Below, piece after piece: positions 43,412-54,677 of a stretch of 64,000 bases of DNA (position 1 is the first letter of the stretch; every line of letters starts with the position of its first letter). A model generated the notes under the pieces. It had not been told where the DNA came from, ran no database searches, and worked only from the letters and a program-made list of their open reading frames with translations. The translations under genes and the position numbers were made by a program. The stretch is from Primulina eburnea (lineage: Eukaryota > Streptophyta > Magnoliopsida > Lamiales > Gesneriaceae): NCBI RefSeq assembly GCF_022965805.1, contig NC_133101.1, positions 45,402,342 through 45,466,341 on the forward strand. The letters run 5' to 3'.

Positions 43412-46046
43412 TATAACGGCCCGAAAATTCGTGTTTGAAAATTTGCGAAAAAATTTGAAAATTTTCTCTTTAAATAAATAAAAGGCCTCATTCATAATTA
43501 AATTGATAAATAAAGTTAAAGGTTCAAAATGGCAGCGGAATTATTTAATGTTTTCAAAATAACCGTAAAAAATTAATTCAACGACAGATAAAAATATATG
43601 ATCATAAAATAATAAATTTTGAAAAAAATGAGGTTCTCGGGTTCCAGTACTGCCGACCCAAGCTAACTCACTGGTCCCCGCCCTCGGTCTCGACATCATT
43701 AGTACCTACAACAATGAAGTCTAGTGATTCAAAAGACTCGGCATGCATATATCGTAAATAACGAGTAAATAATATAATAAAATTTGTATGTGATAAAAAT
43801 ATCATGTCATGAGGCATAAAGTGAAAATAACTTGTCATGAGAAATTATAATACGTGCATAACTGAACTGAAAATCTTAGTGAAAATGTTTGCTCCTTGGA
43901 GCCCTGTACTGAAAAAAGCATGTAATAATTTTCAGTTGAGATTATGGTCTACGCAAGTGGTCCCTGAACTGAATTGAACTGAGCTGACCGGTAACTGGCG
44001 ACCGGACCGGTAACTGGCGACCGGATTTTATAATGTACGTTTGATCAGACTACTGCTAGAGTATACTGGGTGAAACAACTGAACTGATCGGTAACTGGCG
44101 ACCGGATTTAATAATGCTCCCATAACCGGTAACTGACGAACGGACCGGTAACTGGCGACCAGATTTAATCATGATAGTAAAGTGACCACAAGCAATATCG
44201 TATAAATATCAAAATGAATGTTTGCACGTAATATAATTAACCAACATAATTAAATATGAACAATTTCGATCTTCTTGCATTAAAATCATGTACTTGCGAT
44301 ATTTAAAAATACCTATATGGCTTGATTGAAGAGTGAAAGAAGATATAAACAAGCCTTGGTTTGTTTTGACAGAAAACGAACGAAATATCGACGCGGCGCG
44401 GCGGAGACGGAGTGCTCTTCATTTCTCACTTTTTCTCTCTTAATTCCTTTAAACCAAACATACACCATAATTATTATAATAGCGTAAAAATCGTAAACGT
44501 GATGCATGAACATTTAAAAATATCATGATTTGTGCTCAAGGCGCTGCCAGGACCAAAATCTCTCACCGAGTACAAAATGACCATTTTTGCCCATGAAAAC
44601 CCAAAATTACCGTTTTTCTCCCAGACGTAAAATTCCACGTTTTTGACATTTTCTTAATTCCATTGCTTCTAACATATCCCAAATAATTATTTAAGCCTAC
44701 ATGAATTTTCACATATTTTTATTTAGCTTAAATCGATTACTTATAAATTAATCTTTAACTATAACATATTAATACATTTTATTCCCGAATTAAACCAAAC
44801 CTTATCATAAAATTCCCAATTTAAAAACTTAGACTTCTAATAATTATTGGAGCTTAAATATAATTTTCCCTAATTTTATTAAGCTTAAATCTAGGCATTT
44901 CCATTAATCCTTTAATTAACGTTTCTTGCGACGACTAAATCTCGGATAAATCCAAAACTCATTATTTTGATCCGAGGTTTACCAAACTCCTTAAAATATC
45001 CCAAACATATTTAAAGGCATCCCTAAACATAAACTCGATCCCATTTCATAACTTAACCGAATTGTTTTAAAACTTGGACCGAGGTCCCCGTTTAACCCGA
45101 ATCACCTCGAAACTCAACCAACCTTTTCCCAACTTTTTACCATATCTTACAAACACTTATAAGTCCTAAAACAATGTAACCAAGCCCCTAAACCCACAGC
45201 TGAAACTTCCAGGAAATAACAAATTCTCGGTCCCCCTTTCTATGATCATACTCCAACACATGGCCCCCAAATCTTAAACCTTCCGGTCCCTTCTTATACA
45301 ACCACCTGTCCAGCTATTAAAGTTCACCATTAGGACCCTAATGACCCTTCTAAACTAAGCCAAAAAGTAACTAAAAGCTGTTGCACCAGCACATACAGAA
45401 AACCATCCGAATTATCACCTCGCTAAGCATACTCGAACAACCCTCACGTCCAACGCTCGAGCGGCTTCTCGTCTTGTCATAGCTGTGTTCGAACCCTCGC
45501 TTGACAGTGCTTCAGACCCCTCACGATCTGTTCCAAGGTTTCGAGATGCCCTTGCACAGTCGTGACTACCCCAACAACCGATCTACTCCTCAAACTTTCG
45601 ATCCCGCTTACTCTTGATCGTTCTTCGACTAGAATTTAACACACCTCAAACACAGCCCTTAGACATCATAATCACGACCTTAACAACAATCAGCACCCCT
45701 CGGCAGTCCCCTTTACATCAAAAGATAAATAAAACGTGAGATGCCAAGAAGATGCAAGCTTAAATCATGAAAACCGAAGCCATGAGAATTTGTCATGAAA
45801 ATACTGAGCCAAGCATAGATAATACACACATGACAACATATAACGACGTGAATGATGCACAAATAATGATACAATGCGTGCCTTGATGATAAGACGCTCG
45901 AAATATTGAGGAGACGCGCGTCGCCGAGACAACGAAGAAGCGATGAAGGAGCTTGCTTGAAATGAAATGGAGATGGCCGAATTATTGCAGCAAAGTGCTG
46001 CTATATACACGTGAAAATGCTGCTGGCATGTAGGAGGGGGGGGCCG
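43412..46046 (-). repeat. Gypsy family I LTR (minus), copy B
   Basis: It is continuous in this copy and begins TATAACGGCCCG. It includes the GGTAACTGGCGACC repeats at 43986-44160 and the GGCGCGGCGGAGACGG block near 44394. It is cut at the G-run, so its last 620 bp (present in copy A to 34748) are missing. No gene is seen. Confidence 0.82.
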
Positions 46047-46145
46047 CTGTTATTCCGGCCGTCGCCTCCGAGTTCTGGCGAGCATTCTCTCGGCGACACA
46101 GCCTCCTACTCCGGGCTTATTGTTCTTCAGAAATCATCTTCAACG

Positions 46146-47287
46146 ATGGCACCAAAAAAGGCTCGGGTAAATCACACCGTCTCTTCATCTTCATCCCGTA
46201 ACTCTCAGTTATTTGTTAATGATACCGCTAGGGAACGCTACGAAAATTCAAAAATACATAGAGCTCCGCTTCACGAACGTGGTTTCCAGCTTGAGAAATA
46301 CATATTTATTATCAATCAAATTGAGAATAGAAGCTGGGGAAAATTTTTCGTCAACCGCAAGCTGCGGTGGTACCAGTGGTGAGGGAATTCTATGCCAATG
46401 CAGCTGAGAGGAGCAATGGTAAGGCCTTTGTGAGAGGGAAGTTTTTCGATTTTAGTTCAGCGGAGATTAATAGGGTGCTTGAGACACCGGCGGTGGATGA
46501 CTCGGTGTATGTGGCATGGGTAGCGGAACCCAACTTGGACTTAAAGATGCAACGAATCTGCTATCCGGGGTCTCCGTGGAAGACACCTGGCTCGCGCACT
46601 TGTTTTACAGAGAAATGTTTATTAGTCCTTGCTGCGCTGTGGTGTGCATTTTTGGCCACACGTTTGATGCCAGTCGGGCACACTAGTGAAGTCAAGAGGG
46701 AGAAGGGGCTGCTGCTTTACGCATTGATCACTCACATCCCACTCAATGTGGGATGGATAATCCATTCGCAGATCCAGCTGAGCATTCATAATCCGCATGT
46801 GGCGTTGTTCTTCCTCCACATTATCACCGAGCTATGTGCGGGCACTGGGGTCATTTTTCAGGATGACGATGAGTGGTTGCCACCGACCAAGGCCCTCGAT
46901 GACGCTAGCTGGATGCAAAAAATAGCAGTGCGGCGGAAGGCTTTCCTGCAGTTTGGCCCTATATGGGTCGGTTTTACTTTCGATCATGTGCCGTAGCAGC
47001 CACCACCACCGGCCCTGCAACTTTGACGTCGCCTTCTGCAGGACCGGATGGACGAATTTGCTGCCTTTGCGGACAATCAGTTACAATGGCAGGCTGTGAG
47101 TCAGATGTTTCAGACGGCTACTGATGCCATGCTTCGCCTATCCCTGAGTCACAGTGGTATCGACCCAGCCCTTCTCCCACCACCCATGCCCGCTTTCCCG
47201 CCACTGTTTCAGTTCCACTATGCCGATGCACCAGAACCGGCAGCTGACGTCATTCCCCCAGAGGCGCACGAGGAGGATGATATTTGA
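46146..47287 (+). pseudogene. Plant-transposon-type ORF of the Athila-like element (broken)
   Basis: A start at 46146 (MAPKKARVNHT, then a Ser-rich stretch) reads to about 46335, where the frame shifts. The next frame gives AAVVPVVREFYANAAERSNGK, GKFFDFSSAEINRV, the TRLMPVGHTSEV segment, LYALITHIPLNVGWIIHSQI and ITELCAGTGV. This combination matches the family annotated as putative plant transposon protein (Transposase_32) or the env-like ORF position of Athila, from memory of the family. After a stop at 46994-46996, a third stretch (47048-47287) gives DEFAAFADNQLQWQ and a Pro-rich, acidic end (HEEDDI), the usual tail. Function is unknown. No clear signal peptide was seen. Confidence 0.65.
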
Positions 47288-48410
47288 GAGGGGAGTCACT
47301 TATATCCCTTCTTTTTATTTCTTGCATTTTGTTTAGATCCTTTTTGTTTATTTATATTTCTGTTGCATGTTTAGGTCATATTGCATCTGTTTTGTTATGC
47401 ACTATCTGTCTCTTTTCTATCGTCTATTGCATTGGGGACACTGTTCGAATTTAGTATTGGGGGGTGGATGGGTGTTGTGTTATGTGTCATTTTTTTTTCT
47501 TTGTTAGTTTTATTTGTTAGCATTGGTGTGTCAGCCAACAGTGTTTGCAGTAGTACTTGTTAGCCAAGGATGATTAGGAAGTGATGAGACATGCTCTATC
47601 TGTCATGTATTCGCACACCTTTAGCACATATTGTGGTACATACATGAAGTTTTATTTAAAACATTGAATTCTCTTTGCACAAATGTTAGAACTAGAAGCA
47701 TGCATGATAAGATGGTGAAAATTTAAAACTAAAGTGGGGAACGAAGATGTTTGAAGGTGTGAATTGAGCTTGACTATATTCTCTTGGATCGAGGTAGTTA
47801 TCAGCAGCGAAAAGAAAAAGAAAAAAATATTTGAAAAAAAAATGGAGATGTATGGTGTGGGGGAGCCGAATAAAGGAATGAAATCCTATTCCTGGCTAAA
47901 GTTGGAGATGTAAGGTGTTGAAGAGCCGAATAAAGGAATGAAATCCTATTCCTGGCTAAAAATGTAAAACACTTGGATTTGAATCCGAGATGAAAGGTTC
48001 TAATATAGTCCTTTTATTATTGTATACCAACTCATTCGAAATAAAAAAAAATGATAGAAAAATTGGCGCTGCTGGTGATTACTGAGTGCAGAGGAATAAA
48101 GAAGAGTAAGATTTACACTAACAGACTGATTTAAATCTCTGACAATGGTTGAGAATGGACCCCTCTGTCATTTATGATGCTAGGACTAATGACACACACA
48201 TACACGTTCAGGTTTTATTTGAAACAATGTCTAGACCTAGGGATGTGCGAAGAATTGTGCGTTTACATTGATCGACAAGGGAATATGTTGAGTTTCGCTG
48301 AGGATAGTTGATGACTATGAATTTATTGTCGAGCTACTTTGTGTCATGTTCTATTTTTTTCTTGTCACATGTTTTGCTCGAGGGCGAGCAAAAGGTTAGT
48401 ATTGGGTGGT
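47288..48410 (+). other. Athila-like 3' untranslated region with 60-bp tandem repeat
   Basis: It is T-rich and non-coding. Two 60-bp units lie at 47843-47902 and 47903-47960, each with GAGCCGAATAAAGGAATG and ATCCTATTCCTGGCTA, where GGAATG and CCTATTCC can pair. The region ends with the purine-rich ATTGGGTGGT before the LTR. Confidence 0.6.
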
Positions 48411-49764
48411 TGATATAGGTGGATTTTATTTGTTTTTCTTGTCATGTTTTGTCCCATTGTGTTGCATTTATCGGTTAGATTGCATGCATTTTGTCACATT
48501 TTAGTTTATATTATGTTTTATTATTAATCATGTGTCTTAGTGTGAAAATGCAGGAAACACATGCAAAAAATGAAGAAAGAAGAATTATTTTGCGAAGGAC
48601 TTCCGCCCGGGCGCAAATTCACATCCGCCCGGGCGCCTGAGAGCTGTGATAAAAGCAAGTTTTGTGAAAGTCATCCGCCCGGGCGGAAACTTATGTCCGC
48701 CCGAGCGTGTCAAAGAAACATGCAAATACAGAATCTGCGAAGGCCATCCGCCCGGGCGGAAACTTATGTCCACCCGGGCGCGTCTGTATTTTCGGAAAAA
48801 ATTGTGGACGATTCCTTACCTTAATTCGGAATGGAGAGGATATGGTAGGGAGGGAGGCACGAAAAAGAGGTCATTCAGACTTCATTGGAGCAGCCGCGCA
48901 AGCTTTGGATAGGATTTTTGCTCTTGGATTGAAGATTCGAAGCTTTCCGGGCGTCGTTCTTCGCAATTTTCGTCAATTTTAGTATTTCTAATTTAGTTTT
49001 TATTTTTTAAACATTGTTGTGTTTATTTCCAATATGAATTCTAGTAGCTAATTTTATTATTTGTTGGGATTTAAGGGGATCCTACCCCAAACTTTGATCT
49101 AATTAATTTATATTTCGAGTGTTGCGTTATTTTTTATTATACTTCTGTTTTATCGTGTTGTTAGAGTGTAGCTAACTTTAACAACGTTTTGATTTTGCGA
49201 GTGAGTTCGGGAGAATAACTTGTGATAGGAACGAGTAGCATAATTCGTGGATCTACAATTTACATAGACATATGAAATTGGATAGGCGCCGATAGTCATA
49301 GTCCTAAGGGTTGAAAACTAGGGGATTTCATAAATCGACATGCAATTCACTCTTGATATATAATTAAAGACATTTAATTACTTCATTGAGTAGAATTAGT
49401 TTGGCATAGCTCGAGAGAGTGTGTTCAATTGAATAGGAAATCCTGTCGGAAGCATACAATCATTATCGAACGAATTAATTAATTAACGATAGGTAGGTGA
49501 ACCGATATTCCCAACAAATTCATTTCTCTTTGAAGTTTAAATCAACCATTTTAGATATTCTATTTCATTATTCAATTCTTTAATAATTTTAATTGCATGT
49601 TTATTTGATCATAGCGGTAATAATAAATCAACCAATTTTCGTTGCTAAAGATTTAATAACTGAAAATAATAATTGTCAAATACAGTCTTTAGTGGAACGA
49701 TAATCGTACTCACGTACATTATACTATTACTTGACATCGTGCACTTACGATTAAATTTTGAGCA
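48411..49764 (+). repeat. Athila-like LTR (right edge approximate)
   Basis: It begins TGATATAGGTGG right after the purine tract. It contains six CCGCCCGGGCGG-type palindromes (48603-48785) and a section near 49060-49120 resembling Athila/Tat LTRs (GGGATTTAAGGGGATCC, then TGATCTAATT). The right edge is placed at TTTTGAGCA because such LTRs end in CA. No primer site or second LTR confirms it. Confidence 0.6.
48603..48785. repeat. GC palindrome array in the Athila-like LTR
   Basis: Six copies of CCGCCCGGGCGG or one- to two-base variants lie at 48603, 48625, 48675, about 48697, 48748 and about 48771. The pairs are carried on longer repeats (CATCCGCCC, then GGAAACTTATGTCC). Confidence 0.9.
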
Positions 49765-50740
49765 TACAAAATCATATTTTTATTGAGGATTCCACAGTGA
49801 AAGTTTTGCTCGATCATACGACTCTATAGTTACCTCTTTCAAAATCAATAAAAACATTATTTCTGAATTTGTACGAATCTGTGAATTATTTTATCTACAG
49901 TCAGTTCTGTTCTCTATCATCAGTTCATGAAATCAAGTTTTGTCAAACACCGAAAAGGGAGAAATCATTGGACTATTATAAGTTTCAGATTTTGACAAAT
50001 TAATTCGTAAAAGAACTGAAGAATCTAACAGATCAAACCATCAAGCTATGATGATTGAAGCCTTCTTTCAACTGAACTGGAAAAAACTTATCAATTGAAG
50101 AATTTGTAACTGATACGACATCAGTTAGAACTGATAATGTCCAGCTGAAATGATCGGTTGATCAGTTGATTTCTAATCAGTTTAACACGTCATCAGTTGA
50201 AGTATCATCAGAAAAACTATTTGGTTGTACCAAATCAGAATAGAACAGTTTGAATACCTCGTACTACTATCAGATAAAGTAGCTAGACGACGATTCAACG
50301 AATATTTGTCATTTAATACATTCAATACGACCGTTGAGATCGAATACTACATATAGCTGATTGAATCAGTTTTAGAAGGTTACTGCAAGTGAGAGAACAC
50401 ACACGAAACAATCAAGCTGCTATCTTCAATCAGTTGCGATACTTTTCACGAGTGGTTCCTTATAAAGATTGCACACTCAAGCTTTGAATTTATTGTATTT
50501 ATCTGTAGCATTCAAGTTACTAGTTAGAGCATTTCAGTTTATCACTGTAAAAGAGTTGTTACTCTAAGAGCTTCAGTTTGGCAGTGTGTAAGACCACCAT
50601 AAGTAGATTGTGTTTTCGTTTAAGTTATCATTTCAGTTTTACGCTATCAAATCTAAGTATTCAATCCATATTTCAATCTTATTCCTCAATTTTATCAGTT
50701 GACTGATTTATATCGACAAACAAGATTTTAGGATCAGTTC
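49765..50740 (+). mobile_element. Probable Copia 3' end and LTR
   Basis: TTGTCAAACACCGAAAAGGGAGAAATCA (read as two words, about 49937-49970) looks like a Copia polypurine tract. It is followed by TGGACTATTATAAG as a possible LTR start. The rest has many ATCAGTTGA-type words and a GAGAACACACACGAAACAATC leader-like stretch. No second LTR, TSD or coding region supports it, so class and edges are tentative. Bases 49765-49936 show nothing recognisable. Confidence 0.4.
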
Positions 50741-51798
50741 TGTAAGGTCCAAGAAATTTAATTTACGTAACCTAAATGCATGCAATCTAGGATTTTATTT
50801 AAATTATGTGTTTACTTATTTTTATGCATTTAATGCATAATTATTGCATGATAGGGTTCATTTCTCGATTTTTTTAAAAATTTAATGCATTTGGGTTTCC
50901 AGATGCATTTCGCCCTCGATCGAGCAACGGAGACCGGAGAAATATCAGGAAAATTATTTTATTGCATGTTTAATTTTCATTAATTAATACGAGGTGTTTT
51001 AAATGTATTTTTCAAGAAATGGGCTTTGTTGGGTATTTTTACCTGCCATAGCATATTTTTAATTGGTACGCAAATTTTATCGAAGCGGAGGACTTTTTGA
51101 GGGTTCAGGCAATATTTTCAAAAATGTACCAAAATAAAATATTTTTCGAGAATGTTTTTGGGCTTGATGGGTGAGTTTTAATGCCTAATGGCCTCAAAAC
51201 CATTTTATTTTTAATTAGGTCTCATTGGTGCTTTATAATCCATTTAAACTCTACCTAAATCAACCCTAAATATAATCTCTTGTACTGGTCGCCCGTCCCC
51301 TTTGAATTTTACGGCTAAAACTAGCCGCAACCTTGCTGAAAATTTCAGCCATAGCTTGATTCTTGAAAGAAACCTTCCCCGCTTCTCCGGTGTTCATCCT
51401 ATGTGCGCATCGTCAAGTTTTCTAAGCGTAAAATCATCAAGGCACGCATGTTTCTTCTTTTTCTCTTCATTTGCGCCAATATTATTGATGAACTATATGT
51501 ATATGCATGGGTGTGCATTTGGCTAGCATAGGGTTTCAGTTCTATACATGCTTTCGGCCTATAGATGCATTATCATTTTCATGCTCACATTTTTTTAATG
51601 CTTGTGCAAGGGGACTGTCGTGATATGATGCTAAGGGCTGTAAATGTTGAGGGTTTAGGTGGCATGGGGCTGAAGTTGATGTGTGAACGAGTTTGGTCGA
51701 GGGACGATCGAATCTAGGCATGTTTTGATGCTTGGGATCTAGATCGGCTAAGGAGTTAAGGCGGCCATGCAAGGGGATGATCGGGGCTGTGGTGCAGA

Positions 51799-51996
51799 TA
51801 GGGCTGCAAACGAACCGAACATGTTCGCGAGTTTTTCGAGCCGGCTCGATAAATATTCGATTCGTATTCGAACTTATCGAATTTGAGCCGAACTCGAACA
51901 CGTTCTAACTTTTTTTCGAGCCGAACTCGAGCCCAAATTATTTTGTTCGATAGCTCGCGAATAGTTCGCGAGCCTTAATATTTTATTAATATAATA

Positions 51997-52031
<35 letters not shown>

Positions 52032-52271
52032 CGAGCATTTCGAGCTTTCAAACCTTAATATCCGAGCAATAATTCGAATAGTTCACGAATATATTCGAAT
52101 ATTTCGAGCCGAACTCGAACTCGAACTTCATTTCGAGCCGAGCTCGAGCCCAAATATTTGAAATTATCGAACTTCGAATCGAGCTCGAACTCGAATATAC
52201 CTATTTCGAGCCGAATTCGAGCCTGACTTTTTTACTATTATTCGGCTCGATTCGGTTCGTTTGCACCCCTA
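51799..52271. mobile_element. hAT-type MITE, 473 bp
   Basis: Terminal inverted repeats are TAGGGCTGCAAACGAACCGA on the left and the complement of CGGTTCGTTTGCACCCCTA on the right. The element is flanked by a perfect 8-bp duplication, GGTGCAGA, at 51791-51798 and 52272-52279. The 8-bp TSD and TAGGG-type ends point to hAT. The body is full of CGAGCCGAACTCGA-like words and an (AT)n run, with no transposase. Confidence 0.93.
52001..52030. repeat. (AT)n microsatellite inside the MITE
   Basis: An alternating AT run of about 30 bp. Confidence 0.9.
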
Positions 52272-53515
52272 GGTGCAGACACTAGAGGGTCCAAGACATG
52301 GTCCAAAATGGCTAGAGTGTGGCTATTTCGGTCTAGAATAGTTTGGAATACTTTGGAAGTCCTAAGGGGTTTGAAAAGAGTGGTTTATGAGTTGGTGGTG
52401 TAGGTTTTAGTCATAATTCAAGTTTGGGAAAATTCGTTTAAGTTTCGAGTCGATTCGGGTTAAAACCGGGACTCGGTCCAAGTTTTAAAACGAATCGACT
52501 AAGTTTTTAAACAGGCTCGAGTTTACGTCTAAGGAATTTGGTAAGCTTCGGGTAGAAATTTAGAGGTCCGGTGGTAAAATGATCATTTTGGGTTTATAGG
52601 GGTAAAATGATCATTTAGCACACAGGGTGATTTTTTAGTCATGGCAGCGCCCTGAGCACAAATTTATCATGTTTTTAAATGGTTATGCATCATGTATATG
52701 ATTTTTACGTAATTATGAAAAATACGGTGCATGCTTGGTTTTAAGGAAAATATACGTATATGCATGTTTTTATTAAGTGATGAATATGATGACACGTTTT
52801 GAAGAATAATTTGTTGTGACTAATACGATTATATGAGATATTATGAGCTCAGGTCATGGCCCACCGGGTACCGTGGATTTATAGATGGATCCATCGAATA
52901 GAGCTGATACGATAGAGCCGATACAAAAGTCACAACTATGAACTGAATTCAATTAAAAGAAAACTTATACGTATATTACGATATGATGAGACATTTTTTG
53001 ACAGGTTATGATTTTATACGACACGTTTACGTTCATGCTTTTACTTTTGTGAAATGTATGTTGAATACGGTATTTTTCAATGTTGTGTACTATGTATATG
53101 TATTTGCTATTAACGGTACAGGTATGTTGAGTCTTTAGACTCACTAGGCATGTTTGATGCAGATGAACATTTAGATGAGGAGACTGGAGGTGCCGAACTC
53201 CGAGTATGTAGGGCTGGATGTGCGAGCACGACTCGAGGACCACACTTTTCCGCACATCACATTTTTATGAGCCTTGAGCAGACATGATTAGTTTTACACG
53301 TTTTTCTTTATGATACGCTGTTGATTTTCAGGATTTTACTTGTTTCCTTTTATCCATTTATGATTGAGGGCGGAGTTGGCAATTTTTAAATTACAGTATT
53401 TTTATTTGTAGATCGTTTACGATTAAGTTTTAAATGAAACATTTTTCAGCAGGGTTGCATGCATGCAATATTTAGATGTTTATTTTCAAAAATGTGAGCT
53501 TCTTAAAAATAAAAA

Positions 53516-54677
53516 ATTTCCATATTTTAATTTAGTAGACATTTCAAGTTCCTTAAATAACTGATTCATATTTGAAAAGAGTACAAAAATCCTAATCATT
53601 TATTCAACCCCACCCCCCCCCCCCCCCCCCAAACATGTCTACTATCTTAACTGGTCCTATAAGTCACCCTCTTGATTCTCATTAAAACAAAGAAGTATGC
53701 CCTTCTTTCCATTGCTTGGGCAACATATGTAGCCTTCACAGCCTTCATCACTGTTGACTCCAATGAGATGAAGCGATTAAGAACTAACTTCTTCTTGAAG
53801 TGCTTGGCAGGGGTGAGAGTTCTGAACTCCAACCATTCATCATAATACTCCGTTTTCAGTTCAGCATACTCATTGATCTCGTCCATAATAAGGTTGATCT
53901 TAATCTCAATAGCAATGTTAGGCCTTGGCTCTTCAATTATCTTGGCCTTGCTCTTCGGATCAGTTAATGCATGTGGAGGGTCCAGTCCTGAGCCTGTGGT
54001 TTCCACCACTTCTCTAATTAGCACACCTTTCGGCCATTCTTGAGGTAGGATGGTTGGGCGGACAACTGTTGTAAGAGGAGCTGGAATCCCAGTCAGCTTC
54101 GACTTCTTCCCAGATTCAATTACTGTCGTTGAAGGATAGTCAGTTTTGGTCTTTGTTTGAAGCTATGTTGCTTGTTAAACTAACTGAATCGTAACAGCAT
54201 GGAGTGGTGCCTCAGCTCTGGATGACAGAAATTTGAGCTCAAATAGAACTAGAGGAGTGGTAGGAGGATTGGTATTCTGAGACCTCGGCTACTTGATGAG
54301 TTGGGGAGATGGAGACTTCTCTAAATCACTCGTTGACAGAACTAGTTTTCTCTTAGACTTCGATGCAGCGACTTTAGACTTTGCAACCTTCTTCGTCTTA
54401 ATTGCTGCTTCCTCTTCCCCGACCTTCTTTGTTCGAACAATTTGAGCACTATAGACTTTGACTTTAGAGAGAGATAAACATAAAAAGTTATACATTAATT
54501 AAATTTTTTATAATATAAATTTATAGTTTTTGTTTTTATAAATGTTTAAATAATATATGTTTTATAATAAATTATATAAATATAAGTCGTTGTGTAATTA
54601 TAAGTTTTTACTATTTTTACAGGTTCAATAAAGAAAGAATAACCTTGCCGTTGCAAATGGAATTAAGATGGTTCTTA
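53516..54677 (-). pseudogene. Unclassified coding remnants and a C-run
   Basis: An 18-base C-run at 53613-53630 is followed by minus-strand open frames. One, 53647-54024, has 125 codons, with DEINEYAELKTEYYDEWLEF and HFKKKLVLNRF. The other, 54289-54495, has 68 codons rich in Lys and Ser (TKKVAKSKVAASKSKRK). The 250 bp between them also reads as coding-like but with stops. I do not recognise a domain. Compositionally this looks like a non-catalytic retroelement ORF from the same lineage as the LTR at 49765-50740, which is a guess. Bases 54500-54660 are AT-rich with nothing recognisable. Confidence 0.35.

Larger units (their letters stand above)
35950..46046 (+). repeat. Segmental duplication, copy B (uninterrupted)
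   Basis: This is the second copy of the unit at 247-34128. It lacks Copia-1 and Copia-2 and preserves both empty sites (44027-44031, 46001-46005). It begins at CGTCATCGTTTGG and ends at the run of eight G followed by CCG. Confidence 0.93.
46047..49764 (+). mobile_element. 3' part of an Athila-like Gypsy element
   Basis: This holds a decayed late ORF, a long 3' untranslated region with GCATTGGGGACACTG and TAGTATTGGGGGGTGG, a GCGAGCAAAAGGTTAGTATTGGG tract (in two words) just before the LTR, and one LTR from 48411. This order (extra ORF after pol, T-rich spacer, GTTTGGGGG-like purine tract) is typical of Athila/Tat elements. Gag, pol and the 5' LTR are absent. The left end is a break in copy B. 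Confidence 0.7.
50741..53515 (+). mobile_element. Gypsy family IV LTR, plus orientation (right edge approximate)
   Basis: It starts TGTAAGGTCC, like other Gypsy LTRs here. Landmarks shared with families I and II appear in the expected order: CCCTCGATCGAGC (50912-50924), TGGCAGCGCCCTGAGCAC (52642-52660), and GAGTCTTTAGACTCACTAG (53129-53147), then a GAGGACCACAC segment. No primer site or internal region follows, so it may be a solo LTR. It carries a hAT MITE at 51799-52271. A 119-codon frame at 51542-51901 (-) crosses the MITE border and is chance. Confidence 0.65.

Noticed and set aside
35950..46046. Pure assembly duplication of one locus
   Set aside because: Not excluded, but the copies differ by substitutions, indels, two large insertions and different middles at 966-1376 and 36671-37590. 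They are therefore not identical sequence assembled twice, although split haplotypes remain possible.
48603..48785. Transcription terminators or bacterial attachment sites
   Set aside because: The palindromes occur as a repeated array in a plant LTR, without T-runs or flanking phage genes.
51542..51901. 119-codon minus-strand open frame
   Set aside because: It spans the boundary between the Gypsy LTR and the hAT MITE, so it is a chance fusion.
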